Source of the DNA: Sulfuritalea hydrogenivorans sk43H
Lineage (GTDB): Bacteria; Pseudomonadota; Gammaproteobacteria; Burkholderiales; Rhodocyclaceae
Assembly: GCF_000828635.1 (NCBI RefSeq)
Contig: NZ_AP012547.1
Coordinates: forward strand, 3,738,649 to 3,802,648
DNA: 64,000 bases
Reading direction: 5' to 3'
Shown here: one piece after another, positions 21,094 to 31,500 of the stretch
Numbering within the stretch: the stretch's first letter is position 1
Layout of the letters: every line of letters begins with the position of its first letter
Made by a program: the position numbers and the translations under genes
The notes under the pieces: model-generated
Told to the model about the DNA's origin: nothing
Databases searched by the model: none
The model's input: only the letters and a program-made list of their open reading frames with translations

Positions 21094-22998
21094 TCATGCA
21101 ACGTCGACAATCTCGAACGCCTCCACCGGCGCAACACGGCCCTTGACTGCGAGACGATGGAGGGCGCCCGTTTTCAGTTCGCCTCCAAACATCGAAACGG
21201 TATCACGGCTGGCCAGAATATGTGCGCCGGTTTCCTTGGTCTGGCCCTCCAGCCGCGAGGCGATATTCACCGTGTCGCCGATCGCGGTGTATTCCATGCG
21301 CACCGACGAGCCGATGTTGCCGATCACCGCCTCGCCGCTATGCACGCCGATGCCGATGTCGAATTCGGGCAGGTCGCGGCCGGCGAAGCGCTGTCCGACC
21401 CAGCCGCGGAATTCCATCGCGACGCCACGCAGGGCCACCGCCGCGCGCAGCGCGCGACGGGCATGATCGGGCTGGGCCAGCGGCGCGCCGAACTCGGCCA
21501 TGATGGCATCGCCGATGAACTTGTCGATGGTCGCGCCTTCGGCGAGCAGCACTTTGCAGGCACGCTCGAGATAGGTATTGAGCAGTTCCACCACTTCGCG
21601 CGCGCTGAGCTTTTCCGAGAAGGTGGTGAAGTTGCGGATGTCGGAAAACAGCACGCTGATCTGTCGCGTCTGGCCGCCGAGCTCGGGCAGCTCGGGCGAT
21701 TCCAGCAGCGCCGTGACCACCTGCGGCGAGACATAGCGGCCGAACATCTGGCCGATGCGCTCGCGCTCGCGCTGTTCGCGCGTCAGCCGCAACAGGGCAA
21801 GGCAGACCAGCACCACCAGCATGCCGACCTGCAGGTGGGCGACAGGAAACAGCAGGTTCTGCCGGAACAGCAGGTAGGCCGCCATCGCCGCGACCTGTAT
21901 CGCCAGGAACACCAGCACCGCCGAGCGCCAGGCCGGGAGCGACATGCCGAACCACGCCAGCGCGCCCAGCACCACGGCAAACATCGCCAGCCGCGCCGCG
22001 GCCGGCACATCATCGAGGAAGCGACCGGCCAGCAGGGTTTCGATCACGTTGGCCTGGATTTCCGGACCGGCCATCAGCGTATTGGCGCCGCCGATGCTGG
22101 TTGAATACGGTGTCGGATGCAGGTCGTTCATGCTGGCGTAACCGGCGCCGATCACCACCACCTTGCCGGCCAGGGCGTGTACCTCGGGGTCGCTGGCGGC
22201 ATTCGGCGCCAGCAGCTTGCGGAAGGACACGGTGTGGAAACTGCCCGGCGGGCCGGCAAACGCAATCGGTATCGCTCGCGCCGCCGGCAGCTCGCGGCCG
22301 CCGAAACGCCACGCCGCTGCCCGACTGTCCTGCCCGGTCGCGGCGGCGGCGGCCAGCAGGCCGAAAGACAAATGCGGCAGGCCTTGCGTTTGCGCAAATT
22401 CGCCGGGCGCCGCAACCAGCGCAAAACGCCGCACCGCGCCGTCGGCGTCGGAGGGCAGGTTGGCCAGCCCGACATGTCCCGGCAGATCAAGATTCGGCAA
22501 GGCCAGCAGGTAGTCCGGGCTGGGCAGGATGAAATCGTTCACCGTGTCGCCGGCGCCGACTCTGAAGCCGGCCAGCAGCACACCGCCCTGGTTGATCTGC
22601 CGGCGAAACGGCTGATCGTAGTTGCGCGAGGCTTCGCGCCCCACCAGGCCCAGCTTCTCGATCCAGCGTTCCGGGCTGCCGCTGAAAATGAAATCGATCG
22701 CGACCACCCTGGCGCCGACCTCGCGCAGCGTGGCCACTGCTTTGGCGAAATGCGGCGTCCAGAAGGCCAGCGGTTCGTCCGGCCGCTCGTTCAACGTCGG
22801 ATCGTCGAGCATCACCAGTGCCGTGTGGCGCGGCGCTTCGCGCGGGCCGGCGATGCGATGCCACAGATCGGTGTAGAGATATTCGATGCGCGTCGCGACG
22901 CCGCTGCGGTACAGCCCTTCGGCCACGACCGTCGCCAACAGGGCGGCGGCCAGTGCGATCATCGCCGTGTTGTGGCCGAGGCGACGTGCCAGCCCCAC
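21094..22998 (-). CDS. CHASE2-domain class III adenylate cyclase
   Basis: 634 residues from a GTG at 22998. N-terminal membrane helix (about 12-30), a periplasmic CHASE2 sensor (about 35-330: HTALVMLDDPTLNERP, RVVAIDFIFSGSPER, VVVIGAGYASMNDLHPTP), three membrane helices (about 335-415), then a class III cyclase domain (about 440-634). Metal-binding aspartates D453 (FSDIRNF) and D497 (KFIGDAIMAEF) are kept. The Lys in DKFIGD and the Asp in YTAIGDTVN indicate ATP rather than GTP as substrate. Only 2 bases separate it from the ilvA stop, so it may be read through from ilvA. Confidence 0.95.
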   Translation of the reverse strand: MGLARRLGHNTAMIALAAALLATVVAEGLYRSGVATRIEYLYTDLWHRIAGPREAPRHTALVMLDDPTLNERPDEPLAFWTPHFAKAVATLREVGARVVAIDFIFSGSPERWIEKLGLVGREASRNYDQPFRRQINQGGVLLAGFRVGAGDTVNDFILPSPDYLLALPNLDLPGHVGLANLPSDADGAVRRFALVAAPGEFAQTQGLPHLSFGLLAAAAATGQDSRAAAWRFGGRELPAARAIPIAFAGPPGSFHTVSFRKLLAPNAASDPEVHALAGKVVVIGAGYASMNDLHPTPYSTSIGGANTLMAGPEIQANVIETLLAGRFLDDVPAAARLAMFAVVLGALAWFGMSLPAWRSAVLVFLAIQVAAMAAYLLFRQNLLFPVAHLQVGMLVVLVCLALLRLTREQRERERIGQMFGRYVSPQVVTALLESPELPELGGQTRQISVLFSDIRNFTTFSEKLSAREVVELLNTYLERACKVLLAEGATIDKFIGDAIMAEFGAPLAQPDHARRALRAAVALRGVAMEFRGWVGQRFAGRDLPEFDIGIGVHSGEAVIGNIGSSVRMEYTAIGDTVNIASRLEGQTKETGAHILASRDTVSMFGGELKTGALHRLAVKGRVAPVEAFEIVDVA

Positions 22999-23000
22999 GG

Positions 23001-24506
23001 CTACCCCAGAAACAGGCGGTACGCCGGGTTCTTCGTTTCGTCCCAGAAGCGGTAGCCGAGGTTCTTGAGAAAGGCCCGGAAATCCTTCATCTCCTTCGGC
23101 GGCACTTCCATGCCGACCAGCACACGGCCCGTATCGGCACCGTGGTTGCGGTAGTGGAACAGGCTGATGTTCCAGCCGGCGCTCATCTTGTTGAGGAAAT
23201 GCATCAGCGCGCCGGGGCGTTCGGGAAACTCGAAGCGGTAGATCAGCTCGTTCTTGACTTGCGGCGCATGGCCGCCGACCAGATGGCGGATGTGCAGCTT
23301 GGCCATTTCGTCGTCGGTCAGGTCCAGCGCCGGGTAGCCGTTCTTCTGCAGCTGTGCGACCAGCTTGGTGGCTTCACCGCGATTGGCTACCTGCATGCCG
23401 ACGAACACATGCGCCTCGCCGGCATCGTGGAAGCGGTAGTTGAATTCGGTAATGCTGCGCGAGCCGATCAGGCTGACGAACTTCTTGTAGCTGCCCGGCT
23501 TCTCCGGCAGGGTCACGGCCAGCACGGCTTCGCGCTGCTCGCCGACCTCGGCGCGTTCGGCGACGAAGCGCAGGCGGTCGAAATTCATGTTGGCGCCGGA
23601 AGCCACCGCCACCAGCGTCTTGCCCTGCACGCCGTGCTTCTTGGCCCAGGCCTTGGCGCCGGCCACCGCCAGCGCACCGGCCGGCTCGAGGATCGAACGC
23701 GTGTCCTCGAACACGTCCTTGATCGCCGCACAAATGGCGTCGGTGTCGACCAACACCATCTCGTCGACATACTGCTGGCACAGGCGGAAAGTCTCCTGCC
23801 CGACATACTTGACCGCCGCGCCATCGGCAAACAGGCCGACTGATTCCAGGCGCACGCGCTTGCCCGCCTTGAGCGAGCGGTCCATGGCATCGGCATCGGC
23901 CGCTTCGACGCCGATCACCCTGGTCTCGGGCCGCAGACGTTTGATGTAGGCCGCCACCCCCGAGATCAGCCCGCCGCCGCCGACGCAGCAGAACACCGCA
24001 TCGATCGGGTCCGGATGCTGGCGCAGGATCTCCATGCCGATGGTGCCCTGCCCGGCGATCACGTCCGGATCGTCGAAGGGATGGACGAAATTGAGCTTCT
24101 GCTTCTTCTCCAGTTCCAGGGCATGGGCGTAGGCGGCGTCATAGGAATCACCGGCCAGCACCACTTCGGCGCCGCGCTTCTTCACCGCGTCGATCTTGAT
24201 CTGCGGCGTGGTGGTCGGCATCACGATCACGGCGCGCAGCCCCAGCTTCTGCGCCGAGAGCGCCACGCCCTGCGCGTGGTTGCCGGCCGAGGCGCAGATC
24301 ACGCCGCGCTTCCTCTGCGCCGGCGTCAGGTGGGCGATCTTGTTGTAGGCGCCGCGCAGCTTGAAGCTGAACACCGGCTGCATGTCCTCGCGCTTGAACA
24401 GGATGTTGTTGCCGACGCGCGCCGACAGGATCGGCGCCGGCTCCAAGGGCGTTTCGATGGCGACGTCATAGACGCGGGCGTTGAGAATTCTTTCGAGATA
24501 ATCCAT
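23001..24506 (-). CDS. ilvA: Threonine ammonia-lyase, biosynthetic
   Basis: 501 residues from the ATG at 24506, which aligns with the family start MDYLERILNARVYDVA. It deaminates threonine to 2-oxobutanoate, the first step to isoleucine. PLP lysine K49 in FKLRGAYNK; glycine loop GGGGLISG. Two C-terminal ACT-like domains (about 325-500) are present, so isoleucine/valine control is expected as in the long E. coli-type enzyme. It is divergent from yqaA with 46 bases between, and its stop lies 2 bases from the cyclase start. Confidence 0.96.
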   Translation of the reverse strand: MDYLERILNARVYDVAIETPLEPAPILSARVGNNILFKREDMQPVFSFKLRGAYNKIAHLTPAQRKRGVICASAGNHAQGVALSAQKLGLRAVIVMPTTTPQIKIDAVKKRGAEVVLAGDSYDAAYAHALELEKKQKLNFVHPFDDPDVIAGQGTIGMEILRQHPDPIDAVFCCVGGGGLISGVAAYIKRLRPETRVIGVEAADADAMDRSLKAGKRVRLESVGLFADGAAVKYVGQETFRLCQQYVDEMVLVDTDAICAAIKDVFEDTRSILEPAGALAVAGAKAWAKKHGVQGKTLVAVASGANMNFDRLRFVAERAEVGEQREAVLAVTLPEKPGSYKKFVSLIGSRSITEFNYRFHDAGEAHVFVGMQVANRGEATKLVAQLQKNGYPALDLTDDEMAKLHIRHLVGGHAPQVKNELIYRFEFPERPGALMHFLNKMSAGWNISLFHYRNHGADTGRVLVGMEVPPKEMKDFRAFLKNLGYRFWDETKNPAYRLFLG

Positions 24507-24552
24507 GGCGGCGGGGCGGAAGGTTCGGTAGCCGCAAAGGGTAACATGGCGC

Positions 24553-24966
24553 ATGGACTTCGCTTACACGGCGGAAGCCGGTTTGGCCGGCCTGTTTCTC
24601 GCCAGCTTTCTTTCCGCGACGCTGCTGCCGGGCGGCTCCGAAGCCGTGCTGTTCGCCGTGATCAAGCTGCATCCCGAGCAAACACTGCCGGCACTGCTGC
24701 TGGCGACGCTGGGCAACACGCTGGGCGGCATGACCACCTACGCCATGGGCCGGCTGCTGCCGCAACACCTTGCCCCGGAGAAATCGGCGCTGGCGAGACG
24801 GCGCGGACCGCCGATCCTGCTGCTGGCCTGGGCACCGATCATCGGCGATGCCCTGTGTGCCGCCGCCGGCTGGCTGCGTCTGGCGCCGCTGCCCTGCGCA
24901 CTGTGGATGGCGACCGGGAAAGCCGCGCGCTATGTGCTGGTGGCGGCCGGCGCCGGGATGGTCTGA
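24553..24966 (+). CDS. yqaA: YqaA-family inner-membrane protein
   Basis: 137 residues, the usual size. Three to four hydrophobic segments (about 8-32, 45-65, 88-105, 115-136). The sequence carries features of the YqaA branch of the DedA/VTT family: SATLLPGGSEAVL, GNTLGGMTTYAMGR and IGDALCAAAGWLRL. Members sit in the inner membrane; the function is unsettled and may concern membrane homeostasis. Its 3' end overlaps the convergent MATE gene by 37 bases. Confidence 0.85.
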   Translation: MDFAYTAEAGLAGLFLASFLSATLLPGGSEAVLFAVIKLHPEQTLPALLLATLGNTLGGMTTYAMGRLLPQHLAPEKSALARRRGPPILLLAWAPIIGDALCAAAGWLRLAPLPCALWMATGKAARYVLVAAGAGMV

Positions 24967-26297
24967 GCCGAGATGCGCAGGAAGTAGGCCAGCACGCCGA
25001 GACCCGCAATCGTCAGGCTCGCCACGCCCGCCAGCCAGAACCCGGCGGCGCCGCGTGCCGCACCGAACATGTCGGTCAGCCCCAGCAGATAACCGCCGCC
25101 AAGGCCCACGCCCCACAGCGCCACGGCATAGATCGCCATCGGCGCCATGGAACGCTTGTAGCCGCGCAGCACCTGCGCCATGACCGCCTGCACGGCGTCG
25201 GCCACATGGTAGAAGGCCACGATGGCCAGCAACGTCGCAGCAGCGGCCGCGACCTGCGGGTCGGCGGTGTAAGCCCGAGCCAGCGGACGGGCACCGAAGA
25301 AAATTGCCGTGCCGACCAGCAGCGCAACGCCGCAGCCGACGCCCAGCCCGAGCAGGCCGGCGTGCCGCGAGCGCCGACTGTCGCCGGCGCCCAGCGCCTG
25401 GCCGACCAGCACGCCGGTGGCACTGCCCAGCGCCATCGGCACCATGAAAACGAAGACCGCGACGTTGGCCGCAATCTGGTGCGCCGCCGATGTTTCCGGC
25501 CCGAGCCGGGCGATGAACAAGGCCATGAAGGTGAAGGCCGTGACGTCGACCATGAAGGTCGCCCCCATCGGCAAACCGAGCAGCAACAACTCGCGCAGGG
25601 CCGGCAGGCGCGGCCACTCGAAGCGGGCAAACACGCCATAGACGGCATAGTCGATATCGCGCCGGCACCACAGCCAGGACAGTGTGGCGACGGTCCAGGT
25701 GATCACCGCCGTAGACCAGCCGCAACCGGCACCGCCCAGCGCCGGAAAACCGAAATGGCCGTACATGAAAACCCAGTTGAGCGGCGCCTTCAGCGCCAAA
25801 CCGAGCAGGTTGAAGAACATCACCGGGCGCGGCCGGCCGATGCCGGTGGTGAAGCCGTAGAACACCCGGAAGAACAGCACGCCCGGCACCGCCCAGGCCA
25901 CGCCGTCGAGATAGGCGCGCACTTTCACTTCGACCTCCGGCGTCAGGCGCGAAAACCGCAGCAGCAGGTCGGGATGCTTCAGCACGGCGAACGCAACCAG
26001 CGACAGGCCCAGCGCCAGCCAGGCGCATTGCCGCACGTCGGCGCCGATCTCGGCGAAGCGCTTCGCGCCGTAGTGATGCGCCACCACCGGGGTAAGCGCC
26101 AACAGCACGCCCATCGCCGTGACAAAGACGATGGCATAAATGCTGGCGCCGATGCCGACCGCCGCGAGATCGACCGACGAAAGCCGGCCGGCCATCAGCG
26201 TGTCGATCACGCCATTGGCCATCACCGCCGCCTGGGCGATCAGCACGGGCCAGGCGAGGTGCAGCAGTTCGCGCGGAAGGGAACGTGGGGCTGACAT
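24930..26297 (-). CDS. MATE-family multidrug efflux transporter (NorM-like)
   Basis: 455 residues with about 12 hydrophobic helices in two homologous halves. N-terminal ELLHLAWPVLIAQAAVMANGVIDTLMAG and MGVLLALTPVVAHHYGA match the NorM signature; the second-half counterpart is VFMVPMALGSATGVLVGQALGAGD. It exports cationic drugs in exchange for Na+ or H+; the coupling ion cannot be read safely. Single gene, convergent with yqaA. Confidence 0.93.
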   Translation of the reverse strand: MSAPRSLPRELLHLAWPVLIAQAAVMANGVIDTLMAGRLSSVDLAAVGIGASIYAIVFVTAMGVLLALTPVVAHHYGAKRFAEIGADVRQCAWLALGLSLVAFAVLKHPDLLLRFSRLTPEVEVKVRAYLDGVAWAVPGVLFFRVFYGFTTGIGRPRPVMFFNLLGLALKAPLNWVFMYGHFGFPALGGAGCGWSTAVITWTVATLSWLWCRRDIDYAVYGVFARFEWPRLPALRELLLLGLPMGATFMVDVTAFTFMALFIARLGPETSAAHQIAANVAVFVFMVPMALGSATGVLVGQALGAGDSRRSRHAGLLGLGVGCGVALLVGTAIFFGARPLARAYTADPQVAAAAATLLAIVAFYHVADAVQAVMAQVLRGYKRSMAPMAIYAVALWGVGLGGGYLLGLTDMFGAARGAAGFWLAGVASLTIAGLGVLAYFLRISAQTIPAPAATST

Positions 26298-26347
26298 GCG
26301 CGGAGTCTAGCTGACGGCCAACAGCAGCAGCCCGCCGACAGCTGGCG

Positions 26348-26845
26348 TCAAATCACCAGCGGCTGGTCGGGCAATTCGTTGGGGTTGCTCACACCCGCCG
26401 GAAAGTGGCGCGCCAGCAGTTCGCCGGCACGGGCCACCGCCTGCAGCGCACCCTGCCGCCATTCGCCGCGGCGGAAGCTCGCCTCCATGGCGCGGCAGAT
26501 CGCATCCCATTCGGCCTGCGGCACGCGCGCCGCGATGCCGCGGTCGGCGAGGATTTCGACACGATGATCGACCAGTTGCACGTAGATCAGGATGCCGCTG
26601 TTTTCGTCGGTATCCCAGACGCGCAGTTGCGAAAACAGATCCACCGCCCTGTCCCTCGGCGACAGATCGCGCCACAGTGCCGACAGAGGCAGCGGGCCTT
26701 CGACCACGAAGCGCAATTCGCCGCGATGCGATTTTTCGCAGGCTGCGATGGCATCGCCGATCGCCGCGAGATCGGCGCGGGCAAGTACGCGCCGGGCGAA
26801 CCAGTCCGGCAGCAGCAGATGCTCGAGTACCCGTGAAAGCTTCAT
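26348..26845 (-). CDS. Short TPM-domain protein
   Basis: 165 residues from the ATG at 26845 (GGAGATGGTGAA before it). A TPM (Psb32/YgcG-type) domain fills most of it: GELRFVVEGPLP, RVWDTDENSGILIYVQLVDHRVEILADRGIAARVPQAEWD. No signal peptide is visible, unlike its neighbour. The start lies next to the stop of the longer TPM gene upstream. Such pairs next to lemA are common in Betaproteobacteria; the role is unknown. Confidence 0.85.
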   Translation of the reverse strand: MKLSRVLEHLLLPDWFARRVLARADLAAIGDAIAACEKSHRGELRFVVEGPLPLSALWRDLSPRDRAVDLFSQLRVWDTDENSGILIYVQLVDHRVEILADRGIAARVPQAEWDAICRAMEASFRRGEWRQGALQAVARAGELLARHFPAGVSNPNELPDQPLVI

Positions 26846-26846
26846 T

Positions 26847-27677
26847 TCACCATCTCCCCGAGGCACCACCGCCGCCGAATCCGCCGCCGCCGCCCGAGAA
26901 GCCGCCGCCTCCCCCGGAAAATCCGCCGCCGCCACGGCCACCGGAAAACACATTGACGAAGGACAGCAGGAACACCAGCACCGCCGCGCCAGCGGCAATG
27001 CCCAGGGAACCGAAGACCATGAAACCCAGCCAGCCGCCGATCGCCGCGGCCGCCAGCGAGCCGAACAGGCCGAACATCATGCGCAAAAAGCCGGCGCCGG
27101 CCACAACCAGGAACAACCATTCGATCCAGTCCGGCTGCTCGCCGCCCTGCGGCGCGGCGATGGGGGCCGGAACGGTTTCGCCAGGCTGACCGGCGCCGCC
27201 CAGCGCCTGATCAAGGGCCGCGATCGCCGTCTGCAACCCGCCGAAGAAGTCGCCCTGGCGAAAGGCCGGGGCCATGCGTTCGTTGACGATGCGGCTGGCA
27301 ATCGCATCGGGGATGGGCCCTTCCAGTCCGTAGCCGACTTCGATGCGCATCCGGCGATCGTTCTTGGCGACGATGACGATGACGCCGTTGTCGGCGCCCT
27401 TGCGCCCGATCTTCCAGGCCTCCGCGAGGCGTATGCCGAATTGCTCGATGGCTTCGGGCTGCGTCGTCGGCAGCAGCAACACCGCGATCTGTGCGCGCCC
27501 GGCACGGTCGATCGCCGCCAGTTGCGCCTCCAGCCGACCGCGCTGGGTGGCGTCGAGGGTACCGGTCAGGTCGGTGACGCGCGCGCTGAGCGCCGGCAGC
27601 GGCACCGGCTCGGCCGCCCGCCCGATGCCGGGCAGCAGCAACCAGAGCAGGGCCAGCCAGGCCGGCCAGCGCAGCAT
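26847..27677 (-). CDS. Membrane TPM-domain protein with glycine-rich tail (YgcG-like)
   Basis: 276 residues from the ATG at 27677. Signal peptide about 1-21 (GRAA/EPV). TPM domain about 22-160 ([45 protein letters not shown]). Two or three membrane helices (about 185-240) and a low-complexity tail of GGGGF repeats follow, typical of the family. It lies 7 bases after lemA, so lemA-TPM-TPM form an operon. Confidence 0.92.
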   Translation of the reverse strand: MLRWPAWLALLWLLLPGIGRAAEPVPLPALSARVTDLTGTLDATQRGRLEAQLAAIDRAGRAQIAVLLLPTTQPEAIEQFGIRLAEAWKIGRKGADNGVIVIVAKNDRRMRIEVGYGLEGPIPDAIASRIVNERMAPAFRQGDFFGGLQTAIAALDQALGGAGQPGETVPAPIAAPQGGEQPDWIEWLFLVVAGAGFLRMMFGLFGSLAAAAIGGWLGFMVFGSLGIAAGAAVLVFLLSFVNVFSGGRGGGGFSGGGGGFSGGGGGFGGGGASGRW

Positions 27678-27684
27678 CACGGTA

Positions 27685-28335
27685 TTACTTGGCCGGCGCG
27701 GGTGCGGGAGTCGGCGCTGGCGCCACGGCGGGTGCGGCGGCGGGCGGCGCGTCGAACTTGATCGCCGGCGGCGTCGACATCGCCTTTTCATCCTCGACCG
27801 TGAAATTGGCCTTGGTCTGCCAGCCCATGACCATCGCGGTCAGGTTGTTGGGGAAGGTGCGCACCGAGACGTTGTACTCCTGCACCGACTTGATGTAGCG
27901 GTTGCGCGCCACGGTGATGCGGTTCTCGGTGCCCTCCACCTGCGCCTGCAGGTCGCGGAAATTGGCGTCGGCCTTGAGGTTCGGGTAGTTTTCCGCGACG
28001 ACCAGCAGCCGCGACAGCGCCCCGCCCAGTTCGCCCTGGGCCTTCTGAAACTTGGCGAAGGCGGCCGGGTCGTTGATCAGCTCGGGCGTGGCTTTCATCC
28101 CGGCGACATTGGCGCGCGCCTCGGTCACGCGGGTCAGCACGTCCTTCTCGTGGCTGGCGTAACCCTGCACCACCGACACCAAGTTGGGAATCAGGTCCGC
28201 GCGGCGCTTGTACTGGTTCAACACCTCCGACCACGCGGCATTCACCGCCTCGTCGTTGATCTGGATCTGGTTGTAACCGCAGCCGGACAGCAGGGTCGCC
28301 GCAAGGGCCAGCACGGCAAAGAGGCGCATACGCAT
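27685..28335 (-). CDS. lemA: LemA family lipoprotein
   Basis: 216 residues from the ATG at 28335, which has GGAG upstream. Lipobox LSGC (Cys near 17). The LemA domain (about 20-185) has [58 protein letters not shown] and [13 protein letters not shown]. The helical bundle probably faces the periplasm. The tail is Ala/Pro-rich and partly built from a copy of the 23-bp repeat. Function unknown beyond linkage to TPM proteins. Confidence 0.93.
   Translation of the reverse strand: MRMRLFAVLALAATLLSGCGYNQIQINDEAVNAAWSEVLNQYKRRADLIPNLVSVVQGYASHEKDVLTRVTEARANVAGMKATPELINDPAAFAKFQKAQGELGGALSRLLVVAENYPNLKADANFRDLQAQVEGTENRITVARNRYIKSVQEYNVSVRTFPNNLTAMVMGWQTKANFTVEDEKAMSTPPAIKFDAPPAAAPAVAPAPTPAPAPAK
27708..27730 (+). 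repeat. Copy of ~23 bp dispersed repeat
   Basis: GAGTCGGCGCTGGCG followed by CCACGGCG, antisense in the Pro/Ala tail of lemA. Exact core; nearly the same 23 bases as the copy at 712. Confidence 0.7.
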
Positions 28336-28469
28336 GGTGTTCTCCAATCGGGAGGGGAAACAGCTGCAAATATGGCGGCGATGTACTGCAATTGCAAGGG
28401 GGACTTCTTCTCCCACGCTCCAGCGCCGGGACTCGCACCGGCGCGGCCACCCATCAGGCACGGACCCCA

Positions 28470-28493
28470 GAAGTCGGCGCTGACCACACGCCG
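28470..28493 (+). repeat. Diverged copy of ~23 bp dispersed repeat (intergenic)
   Basis: AGAAGTCGGCGCTGACC and so on, between lemA and the oxidoreductase. The first eleven core bases match, the rest less well. The remaining part of 28336-28557 shows no gene and must hold the two divergent promoters. Confidence 0.4.
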
Positions 28494-28557
28494 CGCAGGG
28501 CCTCTGCCGCGCCCCATCGCCTACAATAGAGCCCCCTCAGCCTCGCCGAACGCCAGC

Positions 28558-31500
28558 ATGACCGCCCGCCTGCGCGAAATCCCCTACAACTACACCTCGT
28601 TCTCCGACCGCGAGATCGTCATCCGCCTGCTCGGCGCGGAGGCTTGGGCGACGCTGAACGAATTGCGCGCGGAGCGCGTCACCGGCCGCTCCGCGCGCAT
28701 GCTCTACGAAGTGCTGGGCGACATCTGGGTGGTACGGCGCAATCCCTATCTGGAAGACGACCTGCTGGGCAATCGCGAACGGCGCGAGGCGCTGGTGGAG
28801 GCCCTGCGCCACCGGCTGCGCGAAATCGACAAGCGGCGTGAGGTTGGCACACCCCGGAACGAGCGCGTCGCACTGTTGCTGACCGCCGCACAGGCCGCCG
28901 TGCAGTCCTTCGAGCGCTGGTTCGAGGAAACCCGCAGCCTGCGCAAGAAGGCGTTGAAGGCGCTGGCCCGCCACACGCGTCGCGACAACATCTGTTTTGA
29001 CGGCCTGGCGCGCGTCTCGCATGTGACGGACGCCACCGACTGGCGTGTCGAGTATCCCTTCGTCGTGCTGGCGCCCGACACCGAAGATGAGATGGCGCCG
29101 CTGGTGCGCGCCTGCATCGAACTCGGCCTGACCATCATCCCGCGCGGCGGCGGCACTGGTTACACCGGCGGCGCGGTGCCGCTGGATGCCCTCTCGGTGG
29201 TGATCAACACCGAAAAGCTGATCGATCTCGGCGCCGTCGAGATGAAGCGCCTGCCCGGAACCGACAGGGACTACGCGACGGTGCGCACCGGCGCCGGGCT
29301 GGTTACGCGCCGCGTCATGGAAGCGGCTGAGAAAGCCGAGCTGGTGTTCGCCTGCGACCCGACCTCGGCTGACGCCTCCTGCATCGGCGGCAACATCGCG
29401 ATGAACGCGGGTGGCAAGAAGGCGGTGCTGTGGGGCACGGCGCTGGACAACCTGGCCTCGTGGCGCATGGTGACACCCGACGGCAACTGGCTGGACGTCG
29501 AGCGCCTCAACCACAATTTCGGCAAGATCCACGAACAGGAAACTGTCAGCTTCCGCCTCGTGCGCTGGGACGCGACAGGAAAGAAGAAGCTCGGCGAGGA
29601 GCAACTCGACGTGCCGGGCCGGCTGTTCCGCAAGGAAGGCCTCGGCAAGGACGTCACCGACAAGTTCCTCGCCGGCATTCCGGGCGTGCAGAAGGAAGGC
29701 ACCGACGGCCTGATCACTTCGGCGGTGTGGGTGTTGCACAAGATGCCGCCGGTGACGCGCACGGTCTGCCTGGAATTCTTCGGCCGCGTCACCGACGCCG
29801 TGCCCTCCATCGTCGAGATCACCGATTACTTCAAGCCGGGCGGCGCGGGACTCGCCGCCGGCGTGCAACTTGCCGGCCTCGAACACCTCGACGAACGCTA
29901 CGTGCGCGCCGTCGGCTATGCGACCAAGGCAAAACGGCACGGCCGGCCGAAGATGGTGCTGATCGGCGACATAGTCGGCGCCGACGACACGGCGGTGATG
30001 GCCGCCGCATCCGAAGTGGTACGCATGGCCAATGCGCGCGGCGCCGAGGGCTTCATCGCCGTCTCGCCCGAGGCGCGCAAGAAGTTCTGGCTCGACCGCG
30101 CGCGCACCGCGGCGATTTCGAAGCACACCAACGCCTTCAAGGTGAACGAGGATGTGGTGATTCCGCTGCCGCGCATGGGCGACTACTGCGACGGCATCGA
30201 ACGCATCAACATCGAACTCTCGATCGCCAACAAGATCGAACTGGCCGACGCGCTGAGCGAATTTCTCAAGGGCGAACTGCCGCTGCATGCGGGTGACGCC
30301 AACCTCGACCCGGAGCTGCTGCTGGGCGACAAGCGCGAGCAGGCATTGGAGCTGATCGCCGAGGTGCGTGCCGGCTGGCAGGGCCTGCTCGACAATCTCG
30401 ACCGGCATTTCGCCGAGTTGCAGGATTACCGTTTGCGCGTGTCGTGGAAGACCGAACTCAAGGCGCCGCTGGAAGCCCTGTTCGACGGCAATGCCTTCCG
30501 CCCGGTGCTGGAGCGGATCACGGCGATCCACCAGGAAGTGCTGCGCGGCCGCGTCTTCGTCGCCCTGCACATGCACGCCGGCGACGGCAACGTGCACACC
30601 AACATCCCGGTGAATTCCGACCACTATGCGATGCTGCAGACCGCCTACAAGGCCGTCGAACGCATCATGGCTCTGGCCAAGTCGCTGGGCGGGGTAATCT
30701 CCGGCGAACATGGCATCGGCATCACCAAGCTGGAATTCCTTGGCGACGACGAGATCCGCCCCTTCCGCGACTACAAGCAGAAGGTCGACCCGGACGGCTG
30801 CTTCAATCGCGGCAAGCTGATGGCGGGTGGCGATCTGGCCAACGCCTACACGCCGTCGTTCGCGTTGCTCGGCGTCGAGTCGCTGATCATGGAGCAATCC
30901 GACGTCGGCAGGATTTCCGAGTCGATCAAGAACTGCCTGCGCTGCGGCAAGTGCAAGCCGGTGTGCTCGACCCATGTGCCGCGCGCCAACCTGCTCTACA
31001 GCCCGCGCAACAAGATCCTCGGCACCTCGCTGCTGATCGAAGCCTTCCTCTACGAAGAGCAGACCCGGCGCGGCATTTCGCTGCAGCACTTCGACGAATT
31101 TTCCGACGTCGCCGACCATTGCACCGTGTGCCACAAGTGCGTGACGCCCTGCCCGGTGGATATCGACTTCGGCGACGTCTCGGTGGCGATGCGCAACTTC
31201 CTGCGCCGCCAGGGCAAGAAAAAATTCAATCCGGGCACGGCGGCGGCGATGGGCTTCCTTTCCGCCACCGACCCGGCAACCATCAAGCTGGTGCGCGCCG
31301 GCATGATCCAGCTCGGCTACAAGGCGCAGCGCCTCGGCCACGCACTGGCGAAATCCTTCGGCCTGATCCAGGACAGCGTCAAGCATCCGCCGGCCACGCT
31401 GGGGCGCCCCGAACTCAAGGCGCAGGTGATCCATTTCCTCAACAAGCCGATGCCGAAGGACGTGCCCAACCGCACCTCGCGCGCCCTGCTCGACGTCGAG

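Noticed and set aside
27343..28557. N-terminal extension of the FAD oxidoreductase frame
   Set aside because: The extra 405 codons lie over lemA and its TPM neighbour on the other strand, and homology begins only at the ATG at 28558.
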